Positions 25,705 through 33,999 of a stretch of DNA of 51,446 nucleotides are shown piece after piece; positions within the stretch are counted from its first letter, which is position 1; every line of letters begins with the position of its first letter. A program made the position numbers and the translations under genes. This stretch comes from a virus. The stretch is from positions 1 through 51,446 of IMG/VR virus record IMGVR_UViG_3300022540_000325; one strand, given 5' to 3'. The notes beneath the pieces are model-generated. The model had not been told where the DNA came from. It did not search any database and saw only the letters and a list, made by a program, of their open reading frames with translations.

Positions 25705-26099
25705 TATACTTTCCCCACTAATACATAAAGTAGTTGAGAGGAGGCATCGTCACCAATAAACCTGATGCCAGCCATTGCTGTTGCATTAGGATTTATGGGT
25801 ATCACACAATGCTCCCCTTCAAGAAGGTATATCTGTGAATCAGTAAGAACAGGGTCTCCTGTGGTTGCTCCAAGTTTTATATAGAAATTACCGGTTATAG
25901 CCTCAAGATATAAACTAAACCCCTTCCCAGCAGCAATATCACCCAAATCAATAGAAGTACCAGTTGTTCCGGTAACAGGACTTCCCTTAACAACTTCAAT
26001 CGGCGTAGAACCAGCAGTAAACTTATCTATTAAAGTCTCATTTCCAGTATAAAGCCCAGTGATTTCAAAAATACTTGTGATACTTAATTCGGCTGCCAT
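25704..26099 (-). CDS. small beta-rich virion protein
   Basis: 131 residues, Gly/Thr/Ile-rich with IEVVKGSPVTGTTGTSIDLGDIAAG and YIKLGATTGDPVL segments and a C-terminal LLYVLVGKV strand. Pattern suits a head-decoration or adaptor protein. No family recognised. Overlaps the HNH gene start by one base. Confidence 0.45.
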   Translation of the reverse strand: MAAELSITSIFEITGLYTGNETLIDKFTAGSTPIEVVKGSPVTGTTGTSIDLGDIAAGKGFSLYLEAITGNFYIKLGATTGDPVLTDSQIYLLEGEHCVIPINPNATAMAGIRFIGDDASSQLLYVLVGKV

Positions 26100-26348
26100 T
26101 TATTTAACCTTCCCTATCATTTTTTTGGGAATTAACAACTTACCCATAATATCATTTTTAACTGTTTTACCTTTAGTATGCGACACCGTGACAAAATCGC
26201 TATTTTGGCTTATGAACCAAGCAGATGTATAACAATAAACTTCATCAGGTACGGTACAAACATCCTTAAAAGATTTCCAACCCGCTTCTTCTAAAGCATC
26301 AAGCCACTCAATATAAACCTTATCACCAAACTTTTTGTTTATTTTCAT
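26100..26348 (-). CDS. small phage protein with VxWxDA...GW pattern
   Basis: 82 residues. VYIEWLDALEEAGWKSFKDV, VYCYTSAWFISQNSDFVTVSHT and LLIPKKMIGKV fit a recurrent small phage protein (IxVxWxDA..GW.., S.GWL....D.V.....IP...I). Function unknown. Start is ATGA-coupled to the gene upstream. Confidence 0.5.
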   Translation of the reverse strand: MKINKKFGDKVYIEWLDALEEAGWKSFKDVCTVPDEVYCYTSAWFISQNSDFVTVSHTKGKTVKNDIMGKLLIPKKMIGKVK

Positions 26349-26467
26349 CTTTTCTTTCTTTTAAGACGCCTTCTTCCCTGCATAAACTTCCTGTACCCAT
26401 CCATATTAAGAATAGCAAAGTCTTGGAGGTTTTTCAATGTCATTTCAGGGATAGACTTTTCAGGCAT
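26345..26467 (-). CDS. 40-residue protein with basic tail
   Basis: ATG 26467 to TGA 26345-26347, overlapping both neighbours. Starts with PEKSIPEMTLKNLQDFAIL and ends GRRRLKRKKR. Likely nucleic acid- or virion-associated. No family. Confidence 0.4.
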   Translation of the reverse strand: MPEKSIPEMTLKNLQDFAILNMDGYRKFMQGRRRLKRKKR

Positions 26468-26606
26468 GTTTCTTCTTCCGTTTCAGATGCGTACCAGTTA
26501 TAGTTTTCTTCTGTTGAGAAGCATAAAATACATCCTCACCTTTTTCCTTACCGTAGTGTTTTTCCATTGCTTTCTTTATCTTACGCCCCTTGCGAGTCAA
26601 CGGCAT
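26460..26606 (-). CDS. 48-residue basic protein (PLTRKGRKI type)
   Basis: ATG 26606 overlaps the stop of the protease gene. MPLTRKGRKIKKAMEKHYGK, GEDVFYASQQK and a KRKKKHA end match a very common tiny phage protein (MPLTxKGxKIxxxMxKxYGxKKGExVFYAS). Its function is unknown to me; it usually lies in virion gene clusters, as here. Confidence 0.6.
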   Translation of the reverse strand: MPLTRKGRKIKKAMEKHYGKEKGEDVFYASQQKKTITGTHLKRKKKHA

Positions 26607-27289
26607 TATTCAATCCTTTCTAACGCTCTAATTGCATCATACTTTTGCAGTGCTAATTCAATAACTTCCGCTCTAACAGAATAATTCATGCCCTCAGTAG
26701 CCGGAAAAATATAATGCCAGACAAAAATACCAAGTATATTTCCATTTCTATCAAAAATGGGAGAACCAGAATTTCCACCATTGGCAGGACAATCTGTTAT
26801 TAACATATTCTTTGTTTTACCATAACTATCTGGCATATTAACAGCAGATATAATTCCTTTAGTTAATACTGGAAATACACCATACGGATTACCATATATC
26901 CAAACATCTTCACCAGGTTTAGCATCATCAAAAGACAACGTGCTTTCGATATCATTGGTATCAACTTCAATAAATCCAATATCTATTTCTGTTTCTAAAT
27001 ACCAAGATTTTGCTTTGTACTCCTTGCCATCAATAGTAAATATGTTAGCGTCAGATATACTATCAACTATGTGTCCAGCGGTAAGTATCAAATCATCTCT
27101 GACAAACACTCCTGTCCCCTGCCATTCAACAAATTCACCTGTATACCAATCTACCTCAGTACTAATAACTTTAATTTGAACTACGTTTTCTAATGGTAGT
27201 GGTTTATTAAGACCCAACCATAAAGCAGAACATAGTATTACAAGCGTCAATAACATTACTACAGTTCTTATTCTTTTTCCTGTACTCAC
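26606..27289 (-). CDS. membrane-anchored trypsin-like serine protease
   Basis: 227 residues. An N-terminal membrane helix (about residues 8-27, after KRIR) anchors a chymotrypsin-fold domain. The catalytic triad is visible: His73 in LTAGHIV, Asp103 in EIDIGFIEV, Ser174 in GGNSGSPIF. No PDZ domain follows, unlike HtrA/DegP. It lies between the portal and small head genes. The anchor suggests it acts on the periplasmic or outer face of the host membrane; a head-maturation protease would not need one. Overlaps the portal start region by 4 bp. Confidence 0.85.
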   Translation of the reverse strand: MSTGKRIRTVVMLLTLVILCSALWLGLNKPLPLENVVQIKVISTEVDWYTGEFVEWQGTGVFVRDDLILTAGHIVDSISDANIFTIDGKEYKAKSWYLETEIDIGFIEVDTNDIESTLSFDDAKPGEDVWIYGNPYGVFPVLTKGIISAVNMPDSYGKTKNMLITDCPANGGNSGSPIFDRNGNILGIFVWHYIFPATEGMNYSVRAEVIELALQKYDAIRALERIE

Positions 27290-29058
27290 TTTGTTCCACC
27301 ACCTGTTCTTACTTGTTGTTGATTCATATTAGCCGTTCTTGATTGAGGACTGCTTCCAAAAGTATCGTTGGCCTGCCCAGGTGATTTGCTGCCCACATTT
27401 GGCCCTTTAGGTCGCTGCTGCTGTCCCATCGACTCCATCATATACCCCACACCAGAAAGCTCATGTGGTATTGCTGTATGGTAGAATTGGTTGAAGTTCT
27501 CAAATCCCATATAATCACTGAGTATTCTTGTGACAGTAGGCACATCAAGTTCCGCACCCTGAGCCGCCGCAAACTGGTATGTCGGCAATACCCACTGGGT
27601 CATAAAGCCCATTAGTTCCTGAGCCAATACTTTCGGCGAAGTCCTTTGTGTGGAATATGGTCTAATACTAAACACAAAATCATAGAAATCCCCAACCCTG
27701 TCAGCAGAAGAAAACACCTTTGGTAACTCACCCACACCTGGTATCTGGTGCATCAACGGTATATATTCAGACGGGTCTTGTAAAACCTTCCAAGCCAACT
27801 TGTTTATAATGCTCGTCATAAATCCCTGAAAACGGGTGTGCATATTATTTACAATTCTTGAAGCATTTTCAAATATCATCTGTTCTTGACCCAGCGTTGG
27901 TGCCTGTGCCCCACGCCCCGCAAGAACATCTGGATTAGCTCCTGTCTTAGTAAATGATTGTTCAGCAAAGTTCATCCAATTATAATTCTCGGGATTCACC
28001 CCACCAAATGAAAGCTTCTGAATCTCTTGTGGATTTGCAGCCTCCAAAATATCAAGGTTTTTAGCGTTTGGGAGCTTCTTACCAAATTCTCTATTCTGTG
28101 GTTGAACCGCAATTATATCCTTTTGGCTCTCAGCCTGCTCCCTTGCGGTCTTAGCAAGTACATTCATTGTAACATCCAAGTCGTGCCACGCCCATGCTGG
28201 CGGGATAGGGTACGTAGTACCTGGAAAGAACTTATACCCCAAGAAGTCATACGGGGAACCGCCTGGCCCATCCTCTTCAACAGTATGAAGAACCTTAGCC
28301 GCTTTGCCGTATGGCATTATAGTAATAGTAGTACCTTCATCGTATAAGTACAAATCTATGAAAGAAGTATACTCTCTTAAAGACAACCTATTCAAATCCC
28401 ATTCACCACTTGAAATCTTCTCAGGGTGATAATCACTTGTCAATTTACAATCAGAGGATATATCATCTGCATATTTATGATATAAGTCTTTGGCATAGTC
28501 TGTGGGAAGCTTGTAAATATCCCCTTCAATGATAAAATCATCCCTTGTCTTGGCAGCAACATCCCCAATATAATCAGCATCATCAATGACCCGTATTACA
28601 TTGTTGCCATATTTTATAAGGTTATCATCAAGATTTATAACTCTGTCATACTCAGTAAATGTTCGAGTAATACCCGCACCAAACATAGAATTTATGGCAG
28701 CAGGAATTAAAGTTCTCTCTGCGAAGTTCATCTTATCAAGGATGAAGTTTAGAGCTAATTGAGTAGTAAACGCCCAAGGCCTACAATTCGCTATCTTTGT
28801 CTCAACAAGAATCTTAGGGTTGCCCTCTACAAGATAAGGAACTATAGTAAATACTCCCCTATCTATGAGGTTTATTAAGTGCTCTCTACCGTATCCGGCA
28901 TCAAAGAAACCAGAAGCCCACAGAGCGAGAAGTTTCTGTCGTTTCTGTAAGGGAGTTTCTATCCGCTTCTGCCACGCCCTCACCAACTTTTGTAGACGAA
29001 CTTCAAATCGCTCTTCTTCGCCTGTACCGTTGTCGTAAAGATACTTCTTAGTTTTCAT
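27286..29058 (-). CDS. portal protein
   Basis: 590 residues, in the expected place between terminase and scaffold/capsid. Characteristic features: a helical N-terminus with Arg/Trp-rich LVRAWQKRIE, the LVEGNPKI segment, a central stem region (AKTAREQAESQKDI), and a Gln/Pro-rich C-terminal tail. Twelve copies normally form the DNA channel at one head vertex. Family assignment rests on size, order and overall pattern. Confidence 0.75.
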   Translation of the reverse strand: MKTKKYLYDNGTGEEERFEVRLQKLVRAWQKRIETPLQKRQKLLALWASGFFDAGYGREHLINLIDRGVFTIVPYLVEGNPKILVETKIANCRPWAFTTQLALNFILDKMNFAERTLIPAAINSMFGAGITRTFTEYDRVINLDDNLIKYGNNVIRVIDDADYIGDVAAKTRDDFIIEGDIYKLPTDYAKDLYHKYADDISSDCKLTSDYHPEKISSGEWDLNRLSLREYTSFIDLYLYDEGTTITIMPYGKAAKVLHTVEEDGPGGSPYDFLGYKFFPGTTYPIPPAWAWHDLDVTMNVLAKTAREQAESQKDIIAVQPQNREFGKKLPNAKNLDILEAANPQEIQKLSFGGVNPENYNWMNFAEQSFTKTGANPDVLAGRGAQAPTLGQEQMIFENASRIVNNMHTRFQGFMTSIINKLAWKVLQDPSEYIPLMHQIPGVGELPKVFSSADRVGDFYDFVFSIRPYSTQRTSPKVLAQELMGFMTQWVLPTYQFAAAQGAELDVPTVTRILSDYMGFENFNQFYHTAIPHELSGVGYMMESMGQQQRPKGPNVGSKSPGQANDTFGSSPQSRTANMNQQQVRTGGGTK

Positions 29059-29560
29059 TTAACTCTCTGATATAATTTATTTTTCCTTTATAACCTCTCT
29101 TATAATAAAGGCAACCTGTCGGAAACCCAAAGGAAAAACCACAAGTTGCTCCACCGCCTATCAACCATATTTCTTTCAAACCCCCATATTGGTTGACAAG
29201 ACGTTCTGTACCCAAAGACTTAAAAGCTTTAGCTATTGGACAAAGAAAAACAACATTATCTGAAACCTCAAAACATTTCTCCAAAAAAGCATTGTAAATA
29301 GAATAAGGCGGATTAGTTATTATCCAATCAACTTTTCCTCTATAATCAAAGAAATCCTTACCTTGAGTAATCTCGCACCATTCTTTAGGTCTTGGTAATA
29401 GTTTATAGAAAATACCATCACCACGACAAGGCTCTAAACATCTCCCATTAGGTCGATAGTGGCTGATAACTTTTTTAGCTATTTTTAGCGGGGTTTGTAC
29501 TAAATCGGCAGCCGTTGCTTTTTTTGTTCTATTCGGTTGTGTTGGGCCGTTATTTATCAT
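29048..29560 (-). CDS. DNA N6-adenine methyltransferase
   Basis: 170 residues, compact. SAM-binding motif I is seen as CLEPCRGDG (about residues 41-49) and the catalytic motif IV as IITNPPYS (NPPY 83-86). These define amino-methyltransferases of adenine in DNA. No target-recognition domain is evident, as in small phage enzymes. It could protect phage DNA from restriction or mark it for packaging. Its end overlaps the portal start by 11 bp. Confidence 0.85.
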   Translation of the reverse strand: MINNGPTQPNRTKKATAADLVQTPLKIAKKVISHYRPNGRCLEPCRGDGIFYKLLPRPKEWCEITQGKDFFDYRGKVDWIITNPPYSIYNAFLEKCFEVSDNVVFLCPIAKAFKSLGTERLVNQYGGLKEIWLIGGGATCGFSFGFPTGCLYYKRGYKGKINYIRELNEN

Positions 29561-29590
29561 TCTGTCTCCTAAAATAAATATCTACGAATC

Positions 29591-30001
29591 CTAAACACTT
29601 CCTTCTAAATAATCTCTTATTTTATCCTTCAACCCATAAAATTCTGTTTCATAAATATCAATTAAATGATTACAATTATCACAAACAAGTCCCCTTACTT
29701 CTTTAGTAAAATGATTATGTTCAACACTTAAAATTCGTGTAAATTCAGTCTGATGTCGCCCACAAATAGCACAACAACCCTGCTGTTTATCAAACATTTG
29801 TTGCCACTGTTCAGAAGTTAAACCGTAACGATTTTTAAGATTATACTCTCTAAAATATTTTGTAAGTCGTTTTTTATTATTTTTCGTCCAGTTTTTTATA
29901 TGCTTCTTTTCCAGTTCTTTTGCACATTGCTTACAATGTTTTTGGGCGTTTGCTGCTTTTATAAGTTCTTTTCCACACTTTATACAAAATTTACTTTTCA
30001 A
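29591..30001 (-). CDS. recombination endonuclease VII-like (homing-type)
   Basis: 136 residues. N-terminal CIKC...CKQC knuckle, a basic linker, the RYGLTSEQWQQMF block and the nuclease core CAICGRH ... LSVEHNH ... RGLVCDNCNHLI. This is the endonuclease VII/HNH-like fold. In phages it acts as junction resolvase or as a mobile homing enzyme; its position wedged between terminase and methyltransferase favours the latter. A second, distinct copy lies at 47459. Confidence 0.82.
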   Translation of the reverse strand: MKSKFCIKCGKELIKAANAQKHCKQCAKELEKKHIKNWTKNNKKRLTKYFREYNLKNRYGLTSEQWQQMFDKQQGCCAICGRHQTEFTRILSVEHNHFTKEVRGLVCDNCNHLIDIYETEFYGLKDKIRDYLEGSV

Positions 30002-31044
30002 AATAAGTATCTCCTAACCTCAAACCCACTCTTTTCTTTTTCTAATTTTTTATTAACATCATTAAACCTTCTCTGAAACGAATTGACGGGTGGATTCTCC
30101 GCTACCTGCCAATCTCCCTTCATTTGCTCCTTGCAGGCCAACACAGCCAACCCAGCGGTTATAACCCTGTCACCATGCCTCTCCAAAGCTCCGGTACTTA
30201 AATCAGCCTTCTTGGAAACTACAGCACCTGCCCCCTTGTCCCTAAACACATAATCGAATAACTCATCGAGCAAGTCTTTATCGTGAATTATAATTGATTT
30301 ATACTCTTCAACATTATCGGTTAAACCACCACTTAATGCTATCGCGAGCCCACCCAATAAAGCATCTTTTTGTTTTGCACCTCCAACCCACCCCCATTTT
30401 TGCATTATCTTCCGTGTTTTGGAATCCTCTCTACGTTGGGTATAAATGTATGGGTATCTATGAAATACCAACCTTTCAGTAAACATAGTACCACAGCCAC
30501 CACCAGCGTCCCAAATTATATATGCTGGTCTGATACCGCCACACCAGTATGCCATTGCTGTAACTATATCAGCTAACGTTTCTGGCTTAGTATTAGCATC
30601 TGCCCACGCACCCACCTGCTCGTAAGTATTCCTGTCATATACCATAATAGCGGAGTTAGCAGAACCCAGCCCGTATGATGGGTCAACCGCAATAATATAA
30701 TTATGTCGTTGCTCCGGCCTACTGAATGGTAACTTTCCCCACCATTGTAATCTTCCCACTATTCCAGGTATAAACCCTATATTCTCAGTATTCATCATAC
30801 CATTAGAATATTGAGCAATATACAACTCTCCTGTATAGTCAGGTTCACGAATGTGTCTACTTTTTATCTCAGTTAATACAGCGTGGTCGAAAGGCGTTTC
30901 GGCTGAGCCAAGAGCTACGGCCAAACAATTACAGAAAAAGTCTCTTTTGTTTCCACGCCTTTTCTTTTCTTGTTCGTCTAACCAAGGACTTCTATAAGGA
31001 GAAGGTATACCTTTTAGGCCATCTGCTACAAATAAACTTTGCAA
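29998..31044 (-). CDS. terminase large subunit, C-terminal nuclease part (split gene)
   Basis: About 348 residues counted from a TTG at 31044; the frame is open further back to about 31120, where it would read ...KNQESAKIDYARLPEHLQSLFVADG. Nuclease-domain features: IIAVDPSYGLGSANSA (first metal-binding Asp), YIIWDAGGGCGTMF, and RHGDRVITAGLAVLA (last acidic cluster). No convincing ribosome site precedes the TTG, and the ATPase half ends in another frame at 31106. So production of a full terminase would need a frameshift or bypass. The 3' end overlaps the endonuclease gene by 4 bp. Confidence 0.8.
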   Translation of the reverse strand: MQSLFVADGLKGIPSPYRSPWLDEQEKKRRGNKRDFFCNCLAVALGSAETPFDHAVLTEIKSRHIREPDYTGELYIAQYSNGMMNTENIGFIPGIVGRLQWWGKLPFSRPEQRHNYIIAVDPSYGLGSANSAIMVYDRNTYEQVGAWADANTKPETLADIVTAMAYWCGGIRPAYIIWDAGGGCGTMFTERLVFHRYPYIYTQRREDSKTRKIMQKWGWVGGAKQKDALLGGLAIALSGGLTDNVEEYKSIIIHDKDLLDELFDYVFRDKGAGAVVSKKADLSTGALERHGDRVITAGLAVLACKEQMKGDWQVAENPPVNSFQRRFNDVNKKLEKEKSGFEVRRYLF

Positions 31045-31086
31045 ATGCTCAGGAAGTCTGGCATAATCAATCTTAGCAGACTCTTG

Positions 31087-31111
31087 ATTTTTGAATAAAA
31101 TCGTATTAATT
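31087..31111 (-). other. possible translational-bypass site in the terminase gene
   Basis: On the minus strand the ATPase frame reads ATT AAA AAT TAA. Twenty-two bases downstream of the first AAT comes another AAA AAT, followed by CAA GAG in the frame of the nuclease half. If the ribosome left at the first AAT (31109-31111) and resumed after the second (31087-31089), the product would read EYIKN-QESAKIDYARLPEHL. T4 gene 60 bypassing uses matching take-off and landing codons with a stop after the first. A plain 22-bp insertion gives the same appearance. Confidence 0.35.
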
Positions 31112-32029
31112 TTTAATATACTCTAATATTTCAGGATAATGTTGTCGATAGTATTCTACATCAATTAAAGTAATTTCCCCAGGTTCAGACGTTTCATAAA
31201 GGCCAGGAGCCTCTATAGGCGAATCGTACCATATCAATTCTATAAATTCCGTTGTACCTTTATTTAAGCAAAGATTAAAAGGATGATTCAAACCGTACCA
31301 ATGAGTAGATGAATATATTACACATTCGGCAACATCGTGAACTGAACCTTCAATAGATTTTGCAGTCGCAGTATCAAGCCTCCCAAATTCATCCAAAAGA
31401 AGAGCGGTTCCCCTGCTACCCGCTGCAAAATTTTCATTGGTGGTATCACCAGAAAAAGAAGAATTTGTAGCAGGAATAGTTAAATTCATATCCTTTCGAC
31501 AAGTCTTAGGATTATACCCTGTCAATTCAAGCCACCAAGATGGCAAATAATCAAAAACCGAGTCTATCTTGGCAAATAAAGTAGTTGGGTCGCCTGAATT
31601 GTCGACCAACTCCTTTTTTCTTGAACCAATAATAAAATGGGAGTCTGGTTCCAATAACGCCTTTGCAGCAAACAATTTACAACAAATTTCAGATGCTCCT
31701 TGTTTTCTACTTTTATTTAGACCTGCATCCCGTTTATTGTCTATACACCAGTTCAGCCGCTCAACTGCCGGTATCTGTGCTGGCCGTAGTATAAACGGCT
31801 GATTCCTTTCACCAGGCAATAATTGTGGATTTAACGTCCACGCCGTGCTCGAAAAAAAGATGGGGTAATACCTTCTACATAACTCAAGGAATATTTGTTG
31901 TAGGGTTTTGTCTGTTGCAAGTAACTTATGCAACTCAATCCGAAACTTTATATTTTCCTGTATTTGAGTAGGTATTGCTTTATAAAACCCCTCTGGCGTA
32001 TCAAATATCTTATTTTTTGGTTTTGACAT
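31106..32029 (-). CDS. terminase large subunit, N-terminal ATPase part (split gene)
   Basis: 307 residues. ATPase motifs: Walker A-like LNKSRKQGASEI, Walker B TALLLDEFGRL, and a coupling-type SSTHWYG. It ends with YYRQHYPEILEYIKN and TAA at 31106-31108, just before the nuclease domain. The remaining domain is encoded directly downstream in the +1 frame. Together they make a normal-sized large terminase of about 660 residues, the motor that packages phage DNA through the portal. Overlaps the small terminase gene by 20 bp. Confidence 0.85.
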   Translation of the reverse strand: MSKPKNKIFDTPEGFYKAIPTQIQENIKFRIELHKLLATDKTLQQIFLELCRRYYPIFFSSTAWTLNPQLLPGERNQPFILRPAQIPAVERLNWCIDNKRDAGLNKSRKQGASEICCKLFAAKALLEPDSHFIIGSRKKELVDNSGDPTTLFAKIDSVFDYLPSWWLELTGYNPKTCRKDMNLTIPATNSSFSGDTTNENFAAGSRGTALLLDEFGRLDTATAKSIEGSVHDVAECVIYSSTHWYGLNHPFNLCLNKGTTEFIELIWYDSPIEAPGLYETSEPGEITLIDVEYYRQHYPEILEYIKN

Positions 32030-32453
32030 CTATTGCTTCAAGCAACTTTCCAGCAAAACTCTCTATCTCTTTCTGTGCTATTTCTTTGATTTCTATAGTC
32101 TTTTTATTGATTTCGACCCTCTGTACATCTTGGAAGTATTCTGGCAGCCTACACTTTAATATAAAACGTAGGAGGGCTTCGTTAGGTAATGCCCTTTTAC
32201 TCTTAACCTTCCTACCATCAACTACTTCCCGCATCACAGGAGCACCCATCTCGTCCCTATTATTAAGTATATTTCGGTAGGTCTTATCTTCCTCCTGATA
32301 TTCATACCCCAAAGCACATTTAACCGCTGCCACGATAAGGGCAATGTCAGCACGTTGCCGGGCAATCTCAAGAAACTCATCAACTGTGGTACACTCCGCC
32401 TTGAGGTCTTTAAGCCACTTCAAGGAGTCCTCGCCAAGTGCACCGAGAATCAC
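32010..32453 (-). CDS. probable terminase small subunit
   Basis: 147 residues from a GTG at 32453; helical and charged, with ARQRADIALIVAAVKCALGYEYQEED and ALLRFILKCRLPEYFQ, a pattern seen in small terminases (N-x-LLxFLLKxRxPExF). It directly precedes the large subunit. The frame is open 30 codons further upstream and a strong GAGGAG lies exactly 6 nt before an ATC at 32541-32543; that longer product (about 177 residues, starting near IARPKKDIGAAFAIV) looks more natural. The true start is therefore uncertain and may be a rare non-AUG codon. Confidence 0.6.
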   Translation of the reverse strand: MILGALGEDSLKWLKDLKAECTTVDEFLEIARQRADIALIVAAVKCALGYEYQEEDKTYRNILNNRDEMGAPVMREVVDGRKVKSKRALPNEALLRFILKCRLPEYFQDVQRVEINKKTIEIKEIAQKEIESFAGKLLEAIDVKTKK

Positions 32454-32704
32454 ACCTACATCTGCGATATTCGAGTTATTATCAAGAATATCTTTTGCTA
32501 CTATGGCGAAGGCTGCCCCTATGTCTTTTTTAGGACGTGCGATTTTAGTCTCCTCTTTAATCTTGCTATCTTATGTGATTCCGCCCATATCTTATCAAAA
32601 GGGTATTTCAAAAACCCGACCAATCCAAGCCTTTTTAACCTAATATCAGTCAGATGAGGGCCACATAAACAGAATCTCCCATAAACCCTAAAACTATTAT
32701 ATTT

Positions 32705-32736
32705 AAGCTTTTTATAACTTTGTTTATATGAAGCTT
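32705..32736. repeat. extended dyad with core TATAACTTTGTTTATA (copy A)
   Basis: AAGCTT-N2-TATAA-CTTTGT-TTATA-N2-AAGCTT. The 16-bp core (32713-32728) recurs exactly at 41609-41624, where it is flanked by different but again complementary arms. Same core plus changed-but-paired arms suggests a structure- or protein-recognised element. A further ACCCTAAA/TTTAGGGT pair (32685-32692 and 32735-32742) encloses it. Confidence 0.5.
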
Positions 32737-33383
32737 TAGGGTATAGATACTTATAATGAAAATACGTAGTATTTTACGGTGGCGTTACCGGCTATTAGCC
32801 ACCGTTATCTTTTGTGGTTATATTATAAATAACCATAGTCCTCTCAAAATACACCCAGAATTGGCTACGTCCGAATATCTTATAAAGCCGTTATATTGTA
32901 GTTATAGGCAATTCCACAAACAAACCCTATCAAAATAGCGTTATACATGGATTATATCAAGTAAATACTTGTAAGTCTATGCTACATAAGCAATAAAAAA
33001 TTTTCAAAATATTTTATTTTTTTTACGATTGTAATGTGTTCTTGACTATATTTTAGTTATAGGACTTATCATACACAAGAGAGATATGATATTTTAATTC
33101 AGTATTGATTAAATTAAGTGGATATATAACATACAAGAGAATCAACCATAAAATATAGTCCTGTATTATGGCAGAGTTAAGTACAAAGATGTACGATATT
33201 ATAAGGTTATTTTGTATAAACTATTTATGAAATAGGACTATGTCAAGGTAAGTATAGGACATGAAATATTGAAAAATATGGTTATAGTTTTCGTAGCCTA
33301 CACACCTCCCCTTGCTCCTCTATTCATAGATACCCTACCCCACCCCACCGCTACAATCGTTATAACTGATGTGGCCGTACCTT

Positions 33384-33403
33384 TGTTATATAACTACCTA
33401 ACA
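33384..33403. promoter_or_regulatory. operator-like dyad TGTTA-N10-TAACA, site 1
   Basis: Matches TGTTA-N10-TAACA exactly. Embedded in a longer 22-bp block (TTGTTATATAACTACCTAACAG) that is nearly repeated 40 bp further on. Two half-sites 15 bp apart centre to centre suit a dimeric regulator. See the other four sites. Confidence 0.5.
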
Positions 33404-33423
33404 GCAGGGCTTATACCTAATCT

Positions 33424-33443
33424 TGTTATATAATTACTTAACA
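33424..33443. promoter_or_regulatory. operator-like dyad TGTTA-N10-TAACA, site 2
   Basis: Exact match; its start is 40 bp after site 1 and 20 of 22 bases of the surrounding block are identical to site 1 (two C-to-T changes). Confidence 0.5.
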
Positions 33444-33608
33444 GAATTGGGGGAAGTCCGATATACTAATTACAACCTGTATGGGTTATGCCGGTTGTAG
33501 GGGCTGTGAGGGGTTGTAGTGGCTAACACCAGCTATATCAACTATGCTATTTACATCCATTGTATCGCCTGTACCATCTATCCCTTATCCTATTATATAC
33601 TCATCTGC

Positions 33609-33628
33609 TGTTAACTATCTGTCTAACA
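33609..33628. promoter_or_regulatory. operator-like dyad TGTTA-N10-TAACA, site 3
   Basis: Exact match with an unrelated 10-bp spacer, so not just a copy of sites 1-2. It lies 38 bp upstream of the -35 element of the first rightward promoter (33667-33694). No partner at 40 bp on either side. Confidence 0.45.
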
Positions 33629-33666
33629 TTTTACAAAGTTATACAAAGATAAATTTTATTTTTTAC

Positions 33667-33694
33667 TTGCATTATCCTGATAATGTGTTATACT
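33667..33694 (+). promoter_or_regulatory. sigma70-like promoter P1
   Basis: TTGCAT (33667-33672), 16-bp spacer, TATACT (33689-33694), followed by TTATAT. It sits upstream of the first rightward gene. The same hexamers, spacer length and downstream TTATAT recur at 34000-34027; both are preceded by ATAAATTTT. Confidence 0.65.
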
Positions 33695-33741
33695 TTATAT
33701 GTAAGAACCAAAAACAGAAAATAACAAAAAGGATAACGAAA

Positions 33742-33828
33742 ATGAAATTCGGACTATTGGATAATGATTATGTGTCAACTGCACAAATGCTACTGTTGTG
33801 CGTAGCAGCATATATCTCATTATTGTAG
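33742..33828 (+). CDS. 28-residue peptide, first gene after P1
   Basis: ATG 33742 after AAAAAGGATAACGAAA. Sequence MKFGLLDNDYVSTAQMLLLC... ends in a hydrophobic helix (about residues 14-28). Longer in-frame reading upstream would overlap the promoter and is not used. Could be a regulatory leader peptide or small membrane peptide. Confidence 0.4.
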   Translation: MKFGLLDNDYVSTAQMLLLCVAAYISLL

Positions 33829-33837
33829 GGATTGATA

Positions 33838-33990
33838 ATGAATAAACAAAAACGGACTAAGCCGACTAAATGTCGCAAAGCGAACAAGCTACGCTGGCAG
33901 GTTGTTTGCGATAATTGTTATCGTAAGCAATACTGTCAATTCTTATTGACTACGAATACTTGCATATTGTTTAGACCAAAAGAAAAATAA
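33838..33990 (+). CDS. 50-residue basic zinc-knuckle protein
   Basis: ATG 33838 to TAA 33988-33990. Very basic N-terminus (NKQKRTKPTKCRKANKLR) and a CDNCYRKQYC knuckle. Probably binds nucleic acid. Lies between the two promoter copies, so may be an immediate-early product. Confidence 0.45.
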   Translation: MNKQKRTKPTKCRKANKLRWQVVCDNCYRKQYCQFLLTTNTCILFRPKEK

Positions 33991-33999
33991 ATTTTCTAT

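Larger units (their letters stand above)
32544..33741. promoter_or_regulatory. divergent control region, possible replication origin
   Basis: About 1.2 kb without convincing genes, between the leftward late operon and the rightward early block. It holds several dyads: the 32-bp element at 32705-32736; hairpins at 32776-32805 (ACGGTGGC/GCCACCGT) and 32815-32835 (TGGTTAT/ATAACCA); a 12-bp inverted repeat at 33044-33055 with 33149-33160; a TACAACC/GGTTGTA pair at 33471-33499; and three TGTTA-N10-TAACA sites. A TATAAT read leftwards lies at 32696-32701. AT-rich stretches near 33000 could melt. Origin function is inference. Confidence 0.5.
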
